From Cephalopachus bancanus (Eukaryota; Chordata; Mammalia; Primates; Tarsiidae): a stretch of DNA of 64,000 bases. How positions within the stretch are numbered: position 1 is the stretch's first letter; the number at the start of each line of letters is the position of its first letter. The stretch covers positions 558,001-622,000 of the forward strand of contig JAPVLO010000574.1 in NCBI GenBank assembly GCA_027257055.1. The letters are read 5' to 3'. A program made the translations under genes and the position numbers. Below, piece after piece: positions 12,191 to 24,033 of this stretch. A model generated the notes under the pieces. That model was given only the letters and a program-made list of their open reading frames with translations, did not search any database and was not told the origin of the DNA.

Positions 12191-14080
12191 TATACATGTT
12201 TAGCAGTCTAAATGACCAGAGCGTCAGATGATCTAAACACATTCAGAAAACAATTGCTTCTTTGATCATTTTATGATTTGGTTTATTTTAAAATAAAAGC
12301 AGCCAGAATTTCACCTCTGTAAATATATTTGTCTGTATGTCCCACTTAGTGGTTGTGCAGCTGGAAAAATCCTGTGATAGCTACTAGTTGTTAGATAAGC
12401 TTACAAGGGCATTCTTCTTTGGGTGACAGAGGTCCTACAGAGCACCTGCTTTTGGCCTATCTTCACTAAGCCCCAAATCACTGGGAAATTTTCCCTCCAA
12501 TGTCTGTCTACATTGAAAAACCCTCAGTAATTGTTTTCAACCCTGTGGAGACAGTTAAACTCTTCAGTTGGTAAGGATATAACCCAATTATAGGGAGAAC
12601 TACTGAATCTTTCAGATAATATCAGTAATGCAGGGATTAAATCACTGAATGCCTGGATTTTGCACTATATTTGAGATGAATTTCTCATTATCCTCAATAC
12701 AGTGTTATCAGATCCATTTCTGAAATGCAAATATCATGAGATGCCCTAACATGCGAAATCCTGAAGTATCACTATGTTTCTAATGGAAATCAAAAACGCT
12801 AAATTTTTCAAGCAAATGGATAAAAAGAAGCCCTTATTATTTTAATGCTTGCTCAAATAGGCCAGGTGTCAGAGTTCATCTCCTTGGTGAATTTCAGAAA
12901 ACACTTGTCATTTGCCATGGTCATATAATTGCACAGCTAGAAAATAATTTTTCCTGAACATATGGCGGAGTGAATTATTACACAGGAGGGGCTTAATAAA
13001 ATTGTCTGCCAGTAGAGTAAGTAATCGAGGGACAGAGAGCTGGATATTAGGTTGATTAGAGGCTTGGTGCCCTAAATTATGCCTTGTTATAGGTAGGAAG
13101 TCTACACAATATGTTTAAGTGGAAACAGTTGAATTGGTTAAGCAACACTGCACACATAATACTTTTATGACTATGAAATAGTTTGTGTCCTTTTTCTCTT
13201 AAATTGTGTGATTAAAACTGCAAAGTGTATTAACACCAAAACACTTTATTTCTAATCCTGTCATAATCTATCCACTGTGGAACAAGTTACAACTTTTTAG
13301 AGCCATTTATGAAAGCATCATGGTGTATATTCTGCTGAAGGCCATATTTTTCTATTATGTATTCCATAATTTTCAAAACCAGAGTGAAAAAGTAGGTGCT
13401 TATTTAAGAGTCAGTAAGTAGAGACTCATGTGTTTTACAGCTTAAATCAATTTTTGAAATTCCCTAGTATATCCTCCTCTCCCCCCAACTTATAGCCTAT
13501 AAAATGGAAGGTAAGAGAAATTAAATGCTTTTCTTTAAGTCATGTAGCTCACTGGTCCCACATAGGTGGCCACAGGATAAATTCTTCTTTCTTAAAACAT
13601 GTTGATTCTCATTCTTAAAATATTGATTTATTTGAAGTACCATCCTTCTAGACCTCTATTAATGGGAAGGCCTAAAATACAAGTGATATTAGTGAAGTAA
13701 TATTAGTTAAGACATGCACTGCTAAAATGTATATTTGGTTCATAATATAAGTTCATTCCTGAAGTATTAGAATGAAAATTGTAATGGTCCTTGGAGTATT
13801 TCTAGAGAGAAGAGAAAGTTGAGGGATTCTTTAACATCTGTTCCAGTAGCCTGCAAACTTACATGAAGAGCAATAGCCAGTTGTTCTCATATTTTACTGA
13901 GAAAAAGTATTTTTAAGGAAATTAGTTTAAACATCAGTTATAAAAATTAATATGTGAAATATATGCTGATAATAAGTTATTAAATAAGAGAATGAGTTAA
14001 TAAAATGATATATAATTTGAGGGACTATTGAATTAGAGGAAATTTTTATTTGAGGTAAATATCTTTACATATTTTACTGG
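12191..14080. other. Unannotated AT-rich spacer
   Basis: No gene or recognisable repeat was seen over about 1.9 kb, and no frame over 60 codons occurs. Confidence 0.5.
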
Positions 14081-14093
14081 AATAGTACTTTTT

Positions 14094-14374
14094 TTTTTTT
14101 TGAGTTGGAGTCTCACTCTGTCACCCAGACTGGAGTGCAGTGGCCGCTCCCGGCCACCGCAGCCTCGCCTGCTGGGCTCCGGCGATCCTTCCACCTCAGC
14201 CTTCCAAGTAGCCAGAATTACAGGCAGGCACTACCACGCCCGGCTGATTTTTTGATTTATTGTAGAGATGAGGTCTCGCTGCCCAGGCGGGTCTCGAACC
14301 CGCGGGCTCAGGCAATCCACTCACCTCAGCCTCCCAAAGGTGCGAGATTACAGGCTGAGCCACCGAGCCTGGCT
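14094..14374 (-). mobile_element. Young Alu, minus strand
   Basis: Both arms are present with a poly-T head. The TSD AATAGTAYTTTTT is at 14081-14093 and 14378-14390 with one mismatch. This copy keeps the perfect T-arm-like hairpin at 14287-14303 (GCGGGTTCGAGACCCGC in the Alu sense). Confidence 0.93.
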
Positions 14375-14529
14375 TGAAATAGTATTTTTTAATATATCTA
14401 CATAGAGAAACAATAATAGCTTAACAGTAATTTGGACTAAACATTTGACAAATAAAAGAAACATCTTTTATATTTTTATCAAGAAAAATTTCCTTCTGTG
14501 ACTTTAGGGGTCAATTTAAAGAGAGTGCA

Positions 14530-14770
14530 TTAAGGCAGAGAACATAATATAGCAAAGGGAATGTGGGCTTTTGACAAAGATAGAGCAGTATTTGATGTCT
14601 GGCTTGGATATATGGTAGCTTTGTAATCATGGACAAGACATTTAAACACTCTTAAATGTAGTGCCTCCTCTGGAAAATGGAAGTAATAATGTCCTCAATG
14701 GGTTGCTACCTTCAGGATTAGCACTAATGAAGGCATGCAAAGAACATGGCACATGCTAAATGACCAATGG
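14530..14770 (+). mobile_element. MIR SINE
   Basis: The diverged MIR order is visible: a TRNA-derived head, TGGACAAGACATTTAAACAC, CCTCTGGAAAATGGAAGTAATAATG, then GAACATGGCACATGCTAAATGA. Confidence 0.65.
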
Positions 14771-14944
14771 CAAATCTTACTATTTGAGAAGTAATAGGAG
14801 CTATGGTCAAAAGAACTAGTTGATTATGAAACTGTGTGGATACCAGTAATCTTAAGGAAATATAACATCAGGAAAGTCTGTCTAGGGGAAAGAGAAAAGA
14901 GAAGGCATTAATTAAGCTAAATAGCTATTAGGTAATTCATTTTA

Positions 14945-15830
14945 TACACATTTATTGAGTTCCTACTCAAACAGTGGTATGCACTGTTCTGTGTTCTAGG
15001 GATTCAGCAGTGAGCAAGACAAAAAAAGGTCCAGCTGACAAAGAGCAGGCCTCTAAAACATTTTTCTTGATTATTTTATTTCAGCATTGGTAAACTGTGT
15101 AATCAGTATTTAGTAACTTTATTAAGGACTCTGTACTTAGAGGAACACATTTTTCAAAATAGGAGCCTGTGTTTTATGTTTGAGAGGTAGTTTGCTATGC
15201 CTGTAATAACCAAAGTCTTTTGGTCATTATTACAAAAAATGATACCTATACTATCTCATAGCAAGTATCTTGAATTTTAGGTACTTAAATGGTAACTCAA
15301 GTGTGTCAACCATGCATTGATATATCCAACAAATTATTCTAAGTGCTACCTAAGGTTTAGACCCTGGATTTATAGTGATGAAAAAAGAGAAATAACGTGT
15401 ACTTTATAGTATAATGTGGAAAATTGACTTTAACACATTCATGCATGCATTTATATATGAGCACACATTTTCTGAAATTATACAAAGTAAAAAGTAAATG
15501 GCTATGAGAAAAAATAATAAGTGGGAGCTGTTTTATAGTGTGATGATGAGCAAAGTCCTTTCTGAGGAAGTGCTATTTAAATTGTGAACTGAAGGATGAA
15601 CAGATGTTAGCTAGACAAAAAGTACATATGTGCATGCATGTGCAGTGTGGGCTGGGATAGTGAGGGTGTTGACTATTTTAGGAGAGGCAACAACATACAT
15701 GCGAAAGTTCAGAGGCAGGAAATAACATGACCTGTAAAGAAAATGAGCATTTTAGACAGTACCAGAAGAACAAGGCTGGCTTATCAAACACTTTAGTTAC
15801 ATGACCACTATATTCTCTCTAATTCTAAAA
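14945..15830 (-). mobile_element. L2 LINE, minus strand, interrupted
   Basis: TTTATTGAGTTCCTACTC and GGATTCAGCAGTGAGCAAGAC are the reverse complement of the L2 3' end. Further L2-like blocks follow after 15,300, including TCTGAGGAAGTGCTATTTAA and GTTCAGAGGCAGGAAATAAC. The 15,060-15,290 part is not recognised. Confidence 0.5.
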
Positions 15831-17739
15831 TTTGAGGAAACAGCTACTTGCTCAAGCAACTCCTGAAATTTGGACATGTGGTAGGCCCATTCACTATCTC
15901 ATTCTTCTTCATATTAGTGTAGGGCCTGGAGTGACTTGTACCTAAATTTTACATAGGCAGTGTAACTTTGAAACCACTATTCCTACACACTCAAAGCACC
16001 TCTGTCTTCATACCATGCTTTTGTGTAAAATAAATATTTGTAGAATTGGAAAGCTTATATCATTTACCTTTTATAACTTTCAGCTTTTTTTCTCATTCTC
16101 ATACCATTTTCTTAACTCAAAATACTGACCTATTTTTATTCTTGGGTAAAGCCATTTTAAAGTTACATGAAAAGTTTGGAGGAATCTATTATTCAACAAA
16201 ACCTGAGCAAAAAAGAAAAAAAAGTACTACAGTCAATGAATAAGGGAATTAGATAATAAGATACAAGGAGAGGTACAATACCTTATTAAATATTCTTCAG
16301 AAGACTTTTCAGTTTTGACCGATGGAGCAAACTAAGGAAATTGTCTCTACTCTGTTTAACATCTATTCACTGTGTTCTATTTGTAAAGCTTTTATGCCTA
16401 TTATTCTGCAGTCTAATTTAATTAAAATTTTATTTGGCTATCTACTATTAAACACCTGGCCTTTCTATTGAGCTTGCCTGCAGACTAGAAAAGTAACAGG
16501 ACAAATTTAATATGCCAAAAGAAACATACAGTTGATGCACATCTGATGTAAGCCTGGAAGATTCAGCAGTTATAAAGCAATAAGTAAAACCTTTAAAACA
16601 TTGTCACTACTACCTGAAACCCCACCCTTCCCATAAGCTTAATTCACTCCTGGAATATGTAATGGCTAATATTTATTTCTACCCTTCATCGTAATCGTAA
16701 GGATTACCAAATTTTTAAACAGTAAAGACCTTATATGAAAACATCTCCAAGGGCAGGTCAAATAAAAATTTCCAAGAGCAAATAAATCTATTTGAAGGAG
16801 TTAACCTAATCACCAGTATGTCTGTCAGATCTCAAGGAAAGTAATAAGTTAAATTAAGCAATTCCATGAAATATGAACTTTTACTTCACCTTCTTCTTTG
16901 CTGTTTAGCATTTCTACCCTTTAAAAATCAAATAATATGTGTGCAACAAAGGTTCTTTCAATGTTTTTTGTTCTGTTGCATCAAGCATGGATAATGACTT
17001 ATGATTCTGCCAACAATAATTATTGTAAAAGTAAGACAATGGGATGCAGTTAGAAATAATATTGCTGATCTTGACTATTTGGTTATTTCACAGATGCTAT
17101 TATTAAATCAGGGGTGTTAGGAATGCTTTAAAAATTGACTGAAAAAGTATGTTATAAAAAAGGAAATAAAAAGATAAACTTTAATAGGGAAATGTTTAAT
17201 AGGGCATAATTATATTTTTTGAATATAAAAATTTGTTGCTATGTGCTGTAGCCTAGCAGTGTTTAGTTACCCTTGCTTCTGTTTAATGGTTTCATATGTT
17301 TATCTTGAAAAGATAAAAAAGAATGCTTTGCTTTATTACAATTATATACAAATGTACTTGTGCTATCTTTACAATCCTGCCAAAATAGAGTATATTATGG
17401 GTCTTTCTGTCGTTTGGAGTGTTTTAAAAATTCAAATAATGAAAAGGTAAGTGAGCATTATTTAGTCATCACCTTCTGGAACTTGCATTAGACTTCAACT
17501 GAGGAGAAACTACAATTCTTGGTTTCAGGCAGAATACACTGACTCCCAGTCCACAACCCAAGGGGTGCTTTGGCATACTATCTATATATTATTTTGGAGA
17601 AATTGATGTTTGTGAGATATAATTCCTCTGGGGAAGTAGGAAAAAAATATATATATGAAAAACTCTGTTAGTTTATTTTGAAAAGAGGAAATAATGGGCT
17701 ACTGTATGTTCTTAGCAATTAAGACTCTATTTATCCCTA
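15831..17739. other. Unannotated AT-rich spacer
   Basis: No recognisable gene, RNA or repeat family was seen. The short frames at 16046-16243 and 17241-17450 lack domain or splice context. Confidence 0.5.
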
Positions 17740-18335
17740 AATCACTGACTTGCTGAATGGAAAGGCAGAAAAGACTGCAGAGTCAAATGGTCCTGGGTGA
17801 AAATTCAAACTTTCCTATATACTAGCTGTGAGATATTGGGTAGATTACTTGACTGTTATGAGCTGAATTATGATCTCTCCCCAAGAAATTTGTATGTTGA
17901 CATCCTGAACCTCAGTACCTCAGAATGTGGCTATGTATGACGATAAGGTCTTTAAAGCGGTAATTAAGTTAAAATGAGGTCATTAGGGTGGGCTCTAATC
18001 CAACTTCACTCGTATTCTTATAAGAATAAGAAATTTGGATACAGGCAAGCACAGAGGGAAGACCATGTGAGGACAGGTAGAAAATGGCCATCTGCAAGCC
18101 ATTAGGAAAGGCTACAGAAGAAACCAGTACTGTTGACACCTTGATCTCAGACTTCTAGCCATCAGAACTCTAAATTTATTTATTTATGTTGTTTAAGCCA
18201 CCTAGTCTGCGATACTTTGTTATGGTAGTCCTATCAAACTAATATAGATTTGACACTTGTGAGTTTCAATTTTTACATTAAATTAAGACTCTGAAGTACC
18301 TGACCCACACTAGGCACTCAATGAATGTTTGTTCC
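17740..18335 (+). mobile_element. MIR SINE split by an LTR
   Basis: MIR sequence runs from GCAGAGTCAAATGG through TTGGGTAGATTACTTGAC at 17,853. It resumes at 18,250 with TTGACACTTGTGAG and ends in TAGGCACTCAATGAATG. The MaLR LTR interrupts it exactly at a duplicated TTGAC. Confidence 0.7.
17854..18249 (+). mobile_element. MLT1-like MaLR solo LTR
   Basis: This 396-base LTR begins TGTTATGAGCTGAATTATG and ends near ACTAATATAGAT. It has the MaLR blocks ATGAGGTCATTAGGGTGGGC, GGGAAGACCATGTGAGGACA, ACACCTTGATCTCAGACTTC and GTTTAAGCCACCTAGTCTG. The 5-base TSD TTGAC (17849-17853 and 18250-18254) marks a normal LTR-element insertion. No internal coding region remains. Confidence 0.85.
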
Positions 18336-18505
18336 TTTGTCACTATGTGTCATAGACAGACAGACACTATGCTTTTCTTGTCTTATTTTCTTCCATTCAA
18401 AATGGATGGCATGCTTATTGGTAACAAAAATTGTAAGATTGTTTCTTGAAATAATAAAAGAAACTCCAACTCAGGATATTTTCACTGAAATTGGGTTATC
18501 AGAAC

Positions 18506-18508
<3 letters not shown>

Positions 18509-18557
<49 letters not shown>
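18509..18557. repeat. (AC)n microsatellite
   Basis: An uninterrupted AC run of about 24 units. It is likely polymorphic. Confidence 0.98.
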
Positions 18558-18558
<1 letters not shown>

Positions 18559-20416
18559 CCTTTATCTCATCTATACTGCTTGCTTTTATTCCTTTAATTG
18601 GCAGTTTACTAGGATGCTCCAGAACTCTTGATTGGTAAAACATAACTGTTTCATAAGTTAGCAAATTGTGGCACAGAAAAAAGACAAGCCCTGTAGGCTC
18701 AGAATATAGATGATTAGAACATTAACAAACCAGTAGCAATCATTCCATATCTTTAATTTTAGCTTGGAACAGACTGAGGAAATAGGAAAAAAAGGTTCTG
18801 CTTTTTTCCATCCTCTATTTATTCTGAAGTAACCACCACATTGCCATCATGTTAAGAGTAATGAGCTTTTGATACTCAGCTAAGTAAAAGACCAGATATT
18901 GAATCCAATCCACTTCAATAACTTTCCACAGTGCAAGAGAAAGTACAGAAATATGGGCAGACCAGAAGAGATGTTTTGGAAAGAGTCTAACAGTAGTTGT
19001 ACCACAACTCTGAGATATAATATTACTAGGACATTTAATCATATATAATGCTTTGAAGCTATCTAAGTCCTATTTGACTCTATATTGTCAATAAATCATT
19101 TCTTATGGAAGTTGGTTCATATTTCTGATTTATCTATGATTTAGTTCAATGTATAGAAAGAGAAGGCTAATATGCTACCAAAAAGCCAAATTATTTTCTA
19201 GTAAAACTTCCTTAATAGAACCAAAAAGTGTTCTGTATAGAGTAGACAAAAGTGTTTACCTGACAGGTTAAATTCCCATACAGTGAACTAATATTCACAC
19301 TATAATCTTTAGACCATTTAGTTGTAGATCCTGGGGTATGAACTGGAGGGCTAGATTGTTATTATATTTGAAAAAAATACACCATTGTCATCAATGCTGG
19401 TGTTTCCCTGGCCGTGCATGGTCTAGCACTATACTTAGTGGTCAAGAAATGTTTTTTGATAGTGCAAGAATCAATTTAGGAAAATATCCTAACCTTAAAG
19501 ATCAAAGTAAACCTCAGTATGAGGTTCTCCATAATCAATGTTCGGTTGGTTTAAAAAATGAATGAATGCAGGTTTTATATCCACACAAACTCTGAATGTG
19601 TGGAGAGGTCTAAGGGAAGGAAATGATTTATCTTGATAAAAATTTGTGATTAGGTGCTCAGTGCATTTGTTTAGAATTGCATTTATTTATTTATTTATTT
19701 TTAAATGTGGTTAAATACCTCTCTAATACTAAGTTTCATGGGCATTCTGCAGCATGAGATAACTGTCTTTCTTTCCTAGATAATATGATTCTTTTCACAT
19801 TATTTAGATAAAAGTAGATTATATTGAGATGAATTGTAGAAGGTGTTCCTGACAAGTTCTGATCTTTTGGCCCAAACTTTTCTATTACGCTTTTTTTTTC
19901 CTTCCATGTGGCTATTCTTTTTTCTTTCACAGTGCTTTAAGACTCAGCTACTACTTTGTGATGTTTAATTAATATTATTTATATGGTCCTTCTAAGGAAC
20001 AAAAGAATCAAATATGTGTAGTGGCTTCTATAACATAAATTATATTTTTTAGTCTTTTTTATTTAAGAAAATGCCTAAATACAAGTAACTTTTTGGGTTA
20101 TTTTTGGTAGGTGTTTTATTGAGGGAAATATAAGTATTTTCAATTTTTCACTGAAATAAAAATGTAATCTTTCCTCTCCCCTAGTGTGTAAGCTGTTTTA
20201 GAATGGAGAGGATTGCTTGTTTTAGCTTTAAATATTCTTATTGGAAAAAGAAACTGAAAAGATGAATTAATGTTAGTAGGGTTGAAATATATCTTTTGAA
20301 ACATGGTTTTATTTTGTTCCCAGGTTACTTTTTTAGTTTTAACATCAGTTCTTATTTCCAAAACCTATAGATAAAGAATGTATCTTGGTGATAATTATTT
20401 AACATTGATTTTATAG
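18558..20416. other. Unannotated AT-rich spacer
   Basis: No gene is recognised. A short ATTT tract lies at about 19,679-19,702. Confidence 0.5.
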
Positions 20417-20496
20417 CTTTGCATTGTGATTGGTGTTTTGATGACATGGATTGTAGTGGGAACACACTGGAAGATAAATCCAAAGAAGATGAATGA
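20417..20496 (+). other. Speculative terminal exon, 25 codons
   Basis: A TTTTATAG acceptor-like end at 20,409-20,416 is followed by an open frame (two bases, then LHCDWCFDDMDCSG and a Lys/Glu/Asp-rich tail). The frame ends at TGA 20494-20496. The Trp, Cys and acidic composition differs from the AT-rich flanks, and the following 850 bases are repeat-free and could be a 3'UTR. I do not recognise the protein. It is short enough to arise by chance, and no matching upstream exon was found. Confidence 0.15.
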
Positions 20497-21369
20497 TCCA
20501 GCTGAAGGTTAAAGGCAACCAAGCAGCCCCACTAAACCAAATTATCATTCTAACTCATTTTTTCACTAAATTGTGTGATTTAACCTTATTGAAATCACCA
20601 AATCAATCATGTTTTGGCACCATGTAGACACAGTCATGAAATAATTTTCCAGAGAAATGAGACCATTTTAATAGCTTCATTTTTCCATCTTCAGTAAAAA
20701 GCATTCATTTGGACTCTGAAAGAGACGTTTTCCTCTTACAAATCCTTGAGAATTCAAAATATTGGAACACAACTGTCACAATGTCATTTCCATTCACACT
20801 TTTCACTATTGTGGTGATTCTCATTGCCAAGTAAAAATTGGCATTAGATACTCCACAGAATTATTATTTTTTTCAATCTTTTGTGAATGTAAAGAGACAT
20901 GTTCAAATGTTTTTTTCCCAGAAATACATTGAAATAAAACCTAAGAGGAATCTAGTAACTGTCTTCAGGAATTTGGTGTATACTATAACAAAGGATCAGT
21001 CTGAAAAGGCACTCTGTTAACATTTTGAGATGACTGAAAGCAAAAAGACTGTCACCTTAACAAATCTGGAACTAAACAATTCAGTATAATAAATACAATT
21101 GTTAAATTTCAGTTGAAAATATGAAAGGCTATTAGAATAGCTTTTTTAAATCATTTCACTGGGGAAATTATTTTTAGATTCATAAATAAAATATTCTGAA
21201 ACCAACTATAAAAGTAGATGCTTCTAGTGCAGTGAAAGCTTGAATGAGTTACTCTTATTTTAAAATTTTAGAATAATGAGAAATAAATAAAATTACCATT
21301 ATTAATAGGTCAAAAATAGATAATGCTACTTATCTGTAACAAAAAACAAAGTATTTGGAAATTCATAGC
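20497..21369. other. Repeat-free spacer
   Basis: No repeat is recognised. AATAAA occurs near 21,089. It is either intergenic or, if the preceding exon is real, its 3'UTR. Confidence 0.4.
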
Positions 21370-21570
21370 AGTAAAGAGCACAGGTTTTAGATTTACCAGA
21401 ACTGGCATCTAAATCTTTGAATGGAAAGGTTGCTTAGTCTCTCTGAGTCTCAGTTTATCAGTAAAATAAGGATAACAATTCCTGTTTTAAATAATCGTAT
21501 GCAATTATGTGTGTTATGAGATAGTGTATGATAGGGTCTCAAGAGTGCAATAAGCATTAGATGTTATTAG
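21370..21570 (+). mobile_element. MIR SINE
   Basis: AGTAAAGAGCACAGGTTTTAG, CTCTCTGAGTCTCAGTTT, AAAATAAGGATAACAATTCC and AATAAGCATTAGATGTTAT occur in MIR order. Confidence 0.7.
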
Positions 21571-21615
21571 ATGAGCATTATAGTTTGTTCTTTGTTTGTA
21601 TTTCTGCAAAAAGTT

Positions 21616-21807
21616 TATCACAATACTATAAGAAAGAGATTGGCAGTAGCAGGACACTGCCAGGGGAGGGGGGGCACAAAACCTCAATAAGGGTACTGAT
21701 CCCAAACCAGGTCAAGTGGGGACCAACAGGAGGCCCAAACTTCATCTGTACGATGACCCACTTATATACCTGATCCTGAATTGTACCACACATCTTTAAA
21801 TTAAAAT
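21616..21807 (+). mobile_element. L1 3' fragment, single G-unit type
   Basis: A 5'-truncated L1 of about 190 bases with only 3'UTR. It has one G-rich unit (GATTGGCAGTAGCAGGACAC), then the GATCCCAAACCAGGTCAAGT and GAGGCCCAAACTTCATC-type block that marks the single-unit subfamily, and an A-rich tail. A short TSD AAAAAGTT lies at 21608-21615 and 21808-21815. Confidence 0.8.
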
Positions 21808-22277
21808 AAAAAGTTAAAAAGGCATATAGTTTATAAAGTAGAATACAAAATGTATATGGATTTCAAAGATAAGAGGTATATGTTTGTGTATATAAATGTG
21901 TGTGTATATTCATGTCCTTTGGCTGGCTATTGTGTGCTACACCTGTTAGATTCCTAGGGATAGGTGTTTACTTTCCCTTGCTATTAATGATGCATGATGA
22001 AAAAAATTGTGTCACTCACAGGTCTAAAATTTAACAAGTTTTTTATTTGGTTTTGGATACCCCAGCATCTACCACTTTTCCTAAATGCACCCCAATTTTC
22101 TTTTGAGGTATAGCCTCTTTCCTAGTAGATGAAGTCTGGTACTCTAATTTGGCTCTACTTTTTCTAACTAAAGGGTAGCCATCAACACAACTCAGAAGGT
22201 TTCTTCTTAAAATTGTAATTTTTAATAGAGAATAACAGAAATGAAAGTCAGTTGACACTCATTCACTACTTTTTAAA

Positions 22278-22735
22278 TTTTAATTTGATTTTTTATTTTA
22301 TTTTAGATTCAAAGGATATACGTGCATATTTATTACATGGGCATATTGTGTACTGGTGGGGATTGGGTTTCAGGTGACCCATTCCTTGAACAGTGAACAT
22401 TGTACCCAATAGGTAGCTTCTAAATCCTAAGCCCCCTCTTCCATCTCCCCCCTTTTAGAGTTCCCAGTGTCTATAACTTCCATCTTTGTGGCATTTAGCT
22501 ACCACATATAAGTGAGAACATGGGATGTTTGGCTTTTTGTTTCTGAGTGAATTCACTCAGGATGGTGCACTCCATATCTACCCATGTTGCTGCAAAGGAC
22601 ACGATCTTATTATTTTTTATGGCTGCACAATATTCCATGGCATATATATATCTCACATTTTCTTTATCCAGTCAATTGTTGATGGGCAGTCAGGTCGGTG
22701 CTATGGTTTTGCCATTGTGAATAGAATATTTTTTA
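22278..22735 (-). mobile_element. Older L1 3' end, minus strand
   Basis: The strand-reversed L1 3' region has TTATTACATGGGCATATTG, ATTGGGTTTCAGGTGACCC, CCACATATAAGTGAGAACAT and the ORF2 C-terminal region. Its 3'UTR is the general older primate L1 type without the G-rich units, so it predates the other L1s here. Confidence 0.8.
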
Positions 22736-22939
22736 AAGTGTCAAGAAAAAAAAAGGAACTCAACCCAGAATTCCATTCCTAGAGAAAATATGGAAAGAAG
22801 GCAATCTACTTCTGGCTATCATGGAGTAACAAGGACAGAGCATTCATTCACTTCTAACCTTGGTGAAGCCCCTGCCTAGACTATTTTCTGCAGTTTGCTT
22901 CCATGCACTCAAGACCTACCTTTGTTCTCAGTTCTTTTC

Positions 22940-23836
22940 TTTTATTTTTATTTTTTAAAGATGTGGGGTATGATTCAGGGATAGGTATACAAATGCTCAT
23001 TATGCAGGTACCCATGTTGATGAAGTGTGCCCCTCCATCCCCTGGCAGTTTCTCTCAACTGCCAATTCCATGCCCCCTCCCTGGCAGTTTCCCACTATTG
23101 CCAATCTCTTTCTTATAGTAGTATTATAATTGTTCAAGGATCACTTATGTATGAGAATATATGGTACTCTGTTCTTTATTTCTGTGATAGATCACTGAGT
23201 ATGATAGACTCTAAATCCATCCAAGTTGCTGTGAAGTTCAAATGTTTGTCCTTTTTTATGGCTACATAACATTCCATTGTGTATATGTACCACAGTGTTT
23301 TTTTATTCATTCCAGCTTTGATGGGCAGCATGGTTGGTACCATGTTGTTGCTATAGTGAATAAAGGTGCAACAAACATGCATGTGCAGGTATCTTTTTGG
23401 TAGAAGACTTGAGTTCCTCCTGGTATATTCCCAATAGAGGGATTTCTGGATCATATGGAAGGTTAATTTCAGTTCTTTCAGAAATCACCACACTGTCTTC
23501 CAAAGAGGTTGCACTAGTTTTCAGTCACTCCAGCAGTGTAGAAGCGTTCCTTTTTCTCTGCATCCTCACCAGCATCTACTGTTATTTGTTTTACTGATGA
23601 TGACCATTCTTACTGGGGTTAGGTGATGTCTCGATGTGGTTTTGATTTACATTTCTCTGATGATGAGTGAGACTGAGCACCTTTTCATATGTCTGTTTGG
23701 CTGCCAATATATCCTCTTTTGAGAAGCATCTATTTATGTCTTTTGCCCACTTTTTAATGGGGCTGTTTTTTGTTTTTGTTTTTGTTTTTTCCTTTCAGTG
23801 CACTTGAGTTCCTTGTAGATCCTAGATGTTAGGCCT
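22940..23836 (-). mobile_element. 5'-truncated L1, minus strand, double G-unit type
   Basis: Read on the minus strand, it runs from the ORF2 C-terminal region (GGATCTACAAGGAACTC near 23,820) to the 3'UTR with two G-rich units and an A-rich tail at 22,940. The ORF2 part has frameshifts. No clear TSD was found. Its truncated end lies about 80 bases from the 5' end of L1-B on the other strand. Confidence 0.88.
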
Positions 23837-23927
23837 TGGTCTCAATATCCTCTTAATACTATGAGCTCCTGCTCTCTTTTCAAGCAAATTTATTTTTGCT
23901 TAAACTACCCAGAGTAGGACTTCTGGA

Positions 23928-23935
23928 AAGATGGC
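23928..23935 (+). promoter_or_regulatory. YY1-like site of L1-B
   Basis: AAGATGGC lies 12 bases from the L1 start, as expected for the initiation-positioning YY1 site of primate L1. Confidence 0.5.
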
Positions 23936-24033
23936 AATGGGGCAGGTTTGTCTATGAGACCCTCCGCTAAAGTGAGTGTCCATAAAGACTCTTGCTTTCC
24001 CCTGGTGTCTCACTGTTGCCAGCCTGCTCTTCA

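Noticed and set aside
14287..14303. A tRNA gene
   Set aside because: Only a T-arm-like hairpin exists; the surrounding sequence is a 7SL-derived Alu with no acceptor stem, D arm or anticodon arm.
17854..18249. A retroviral provirus
   Set aside because: Only a solo LTR is present; no gag, pol or env sequence is seen on either side.
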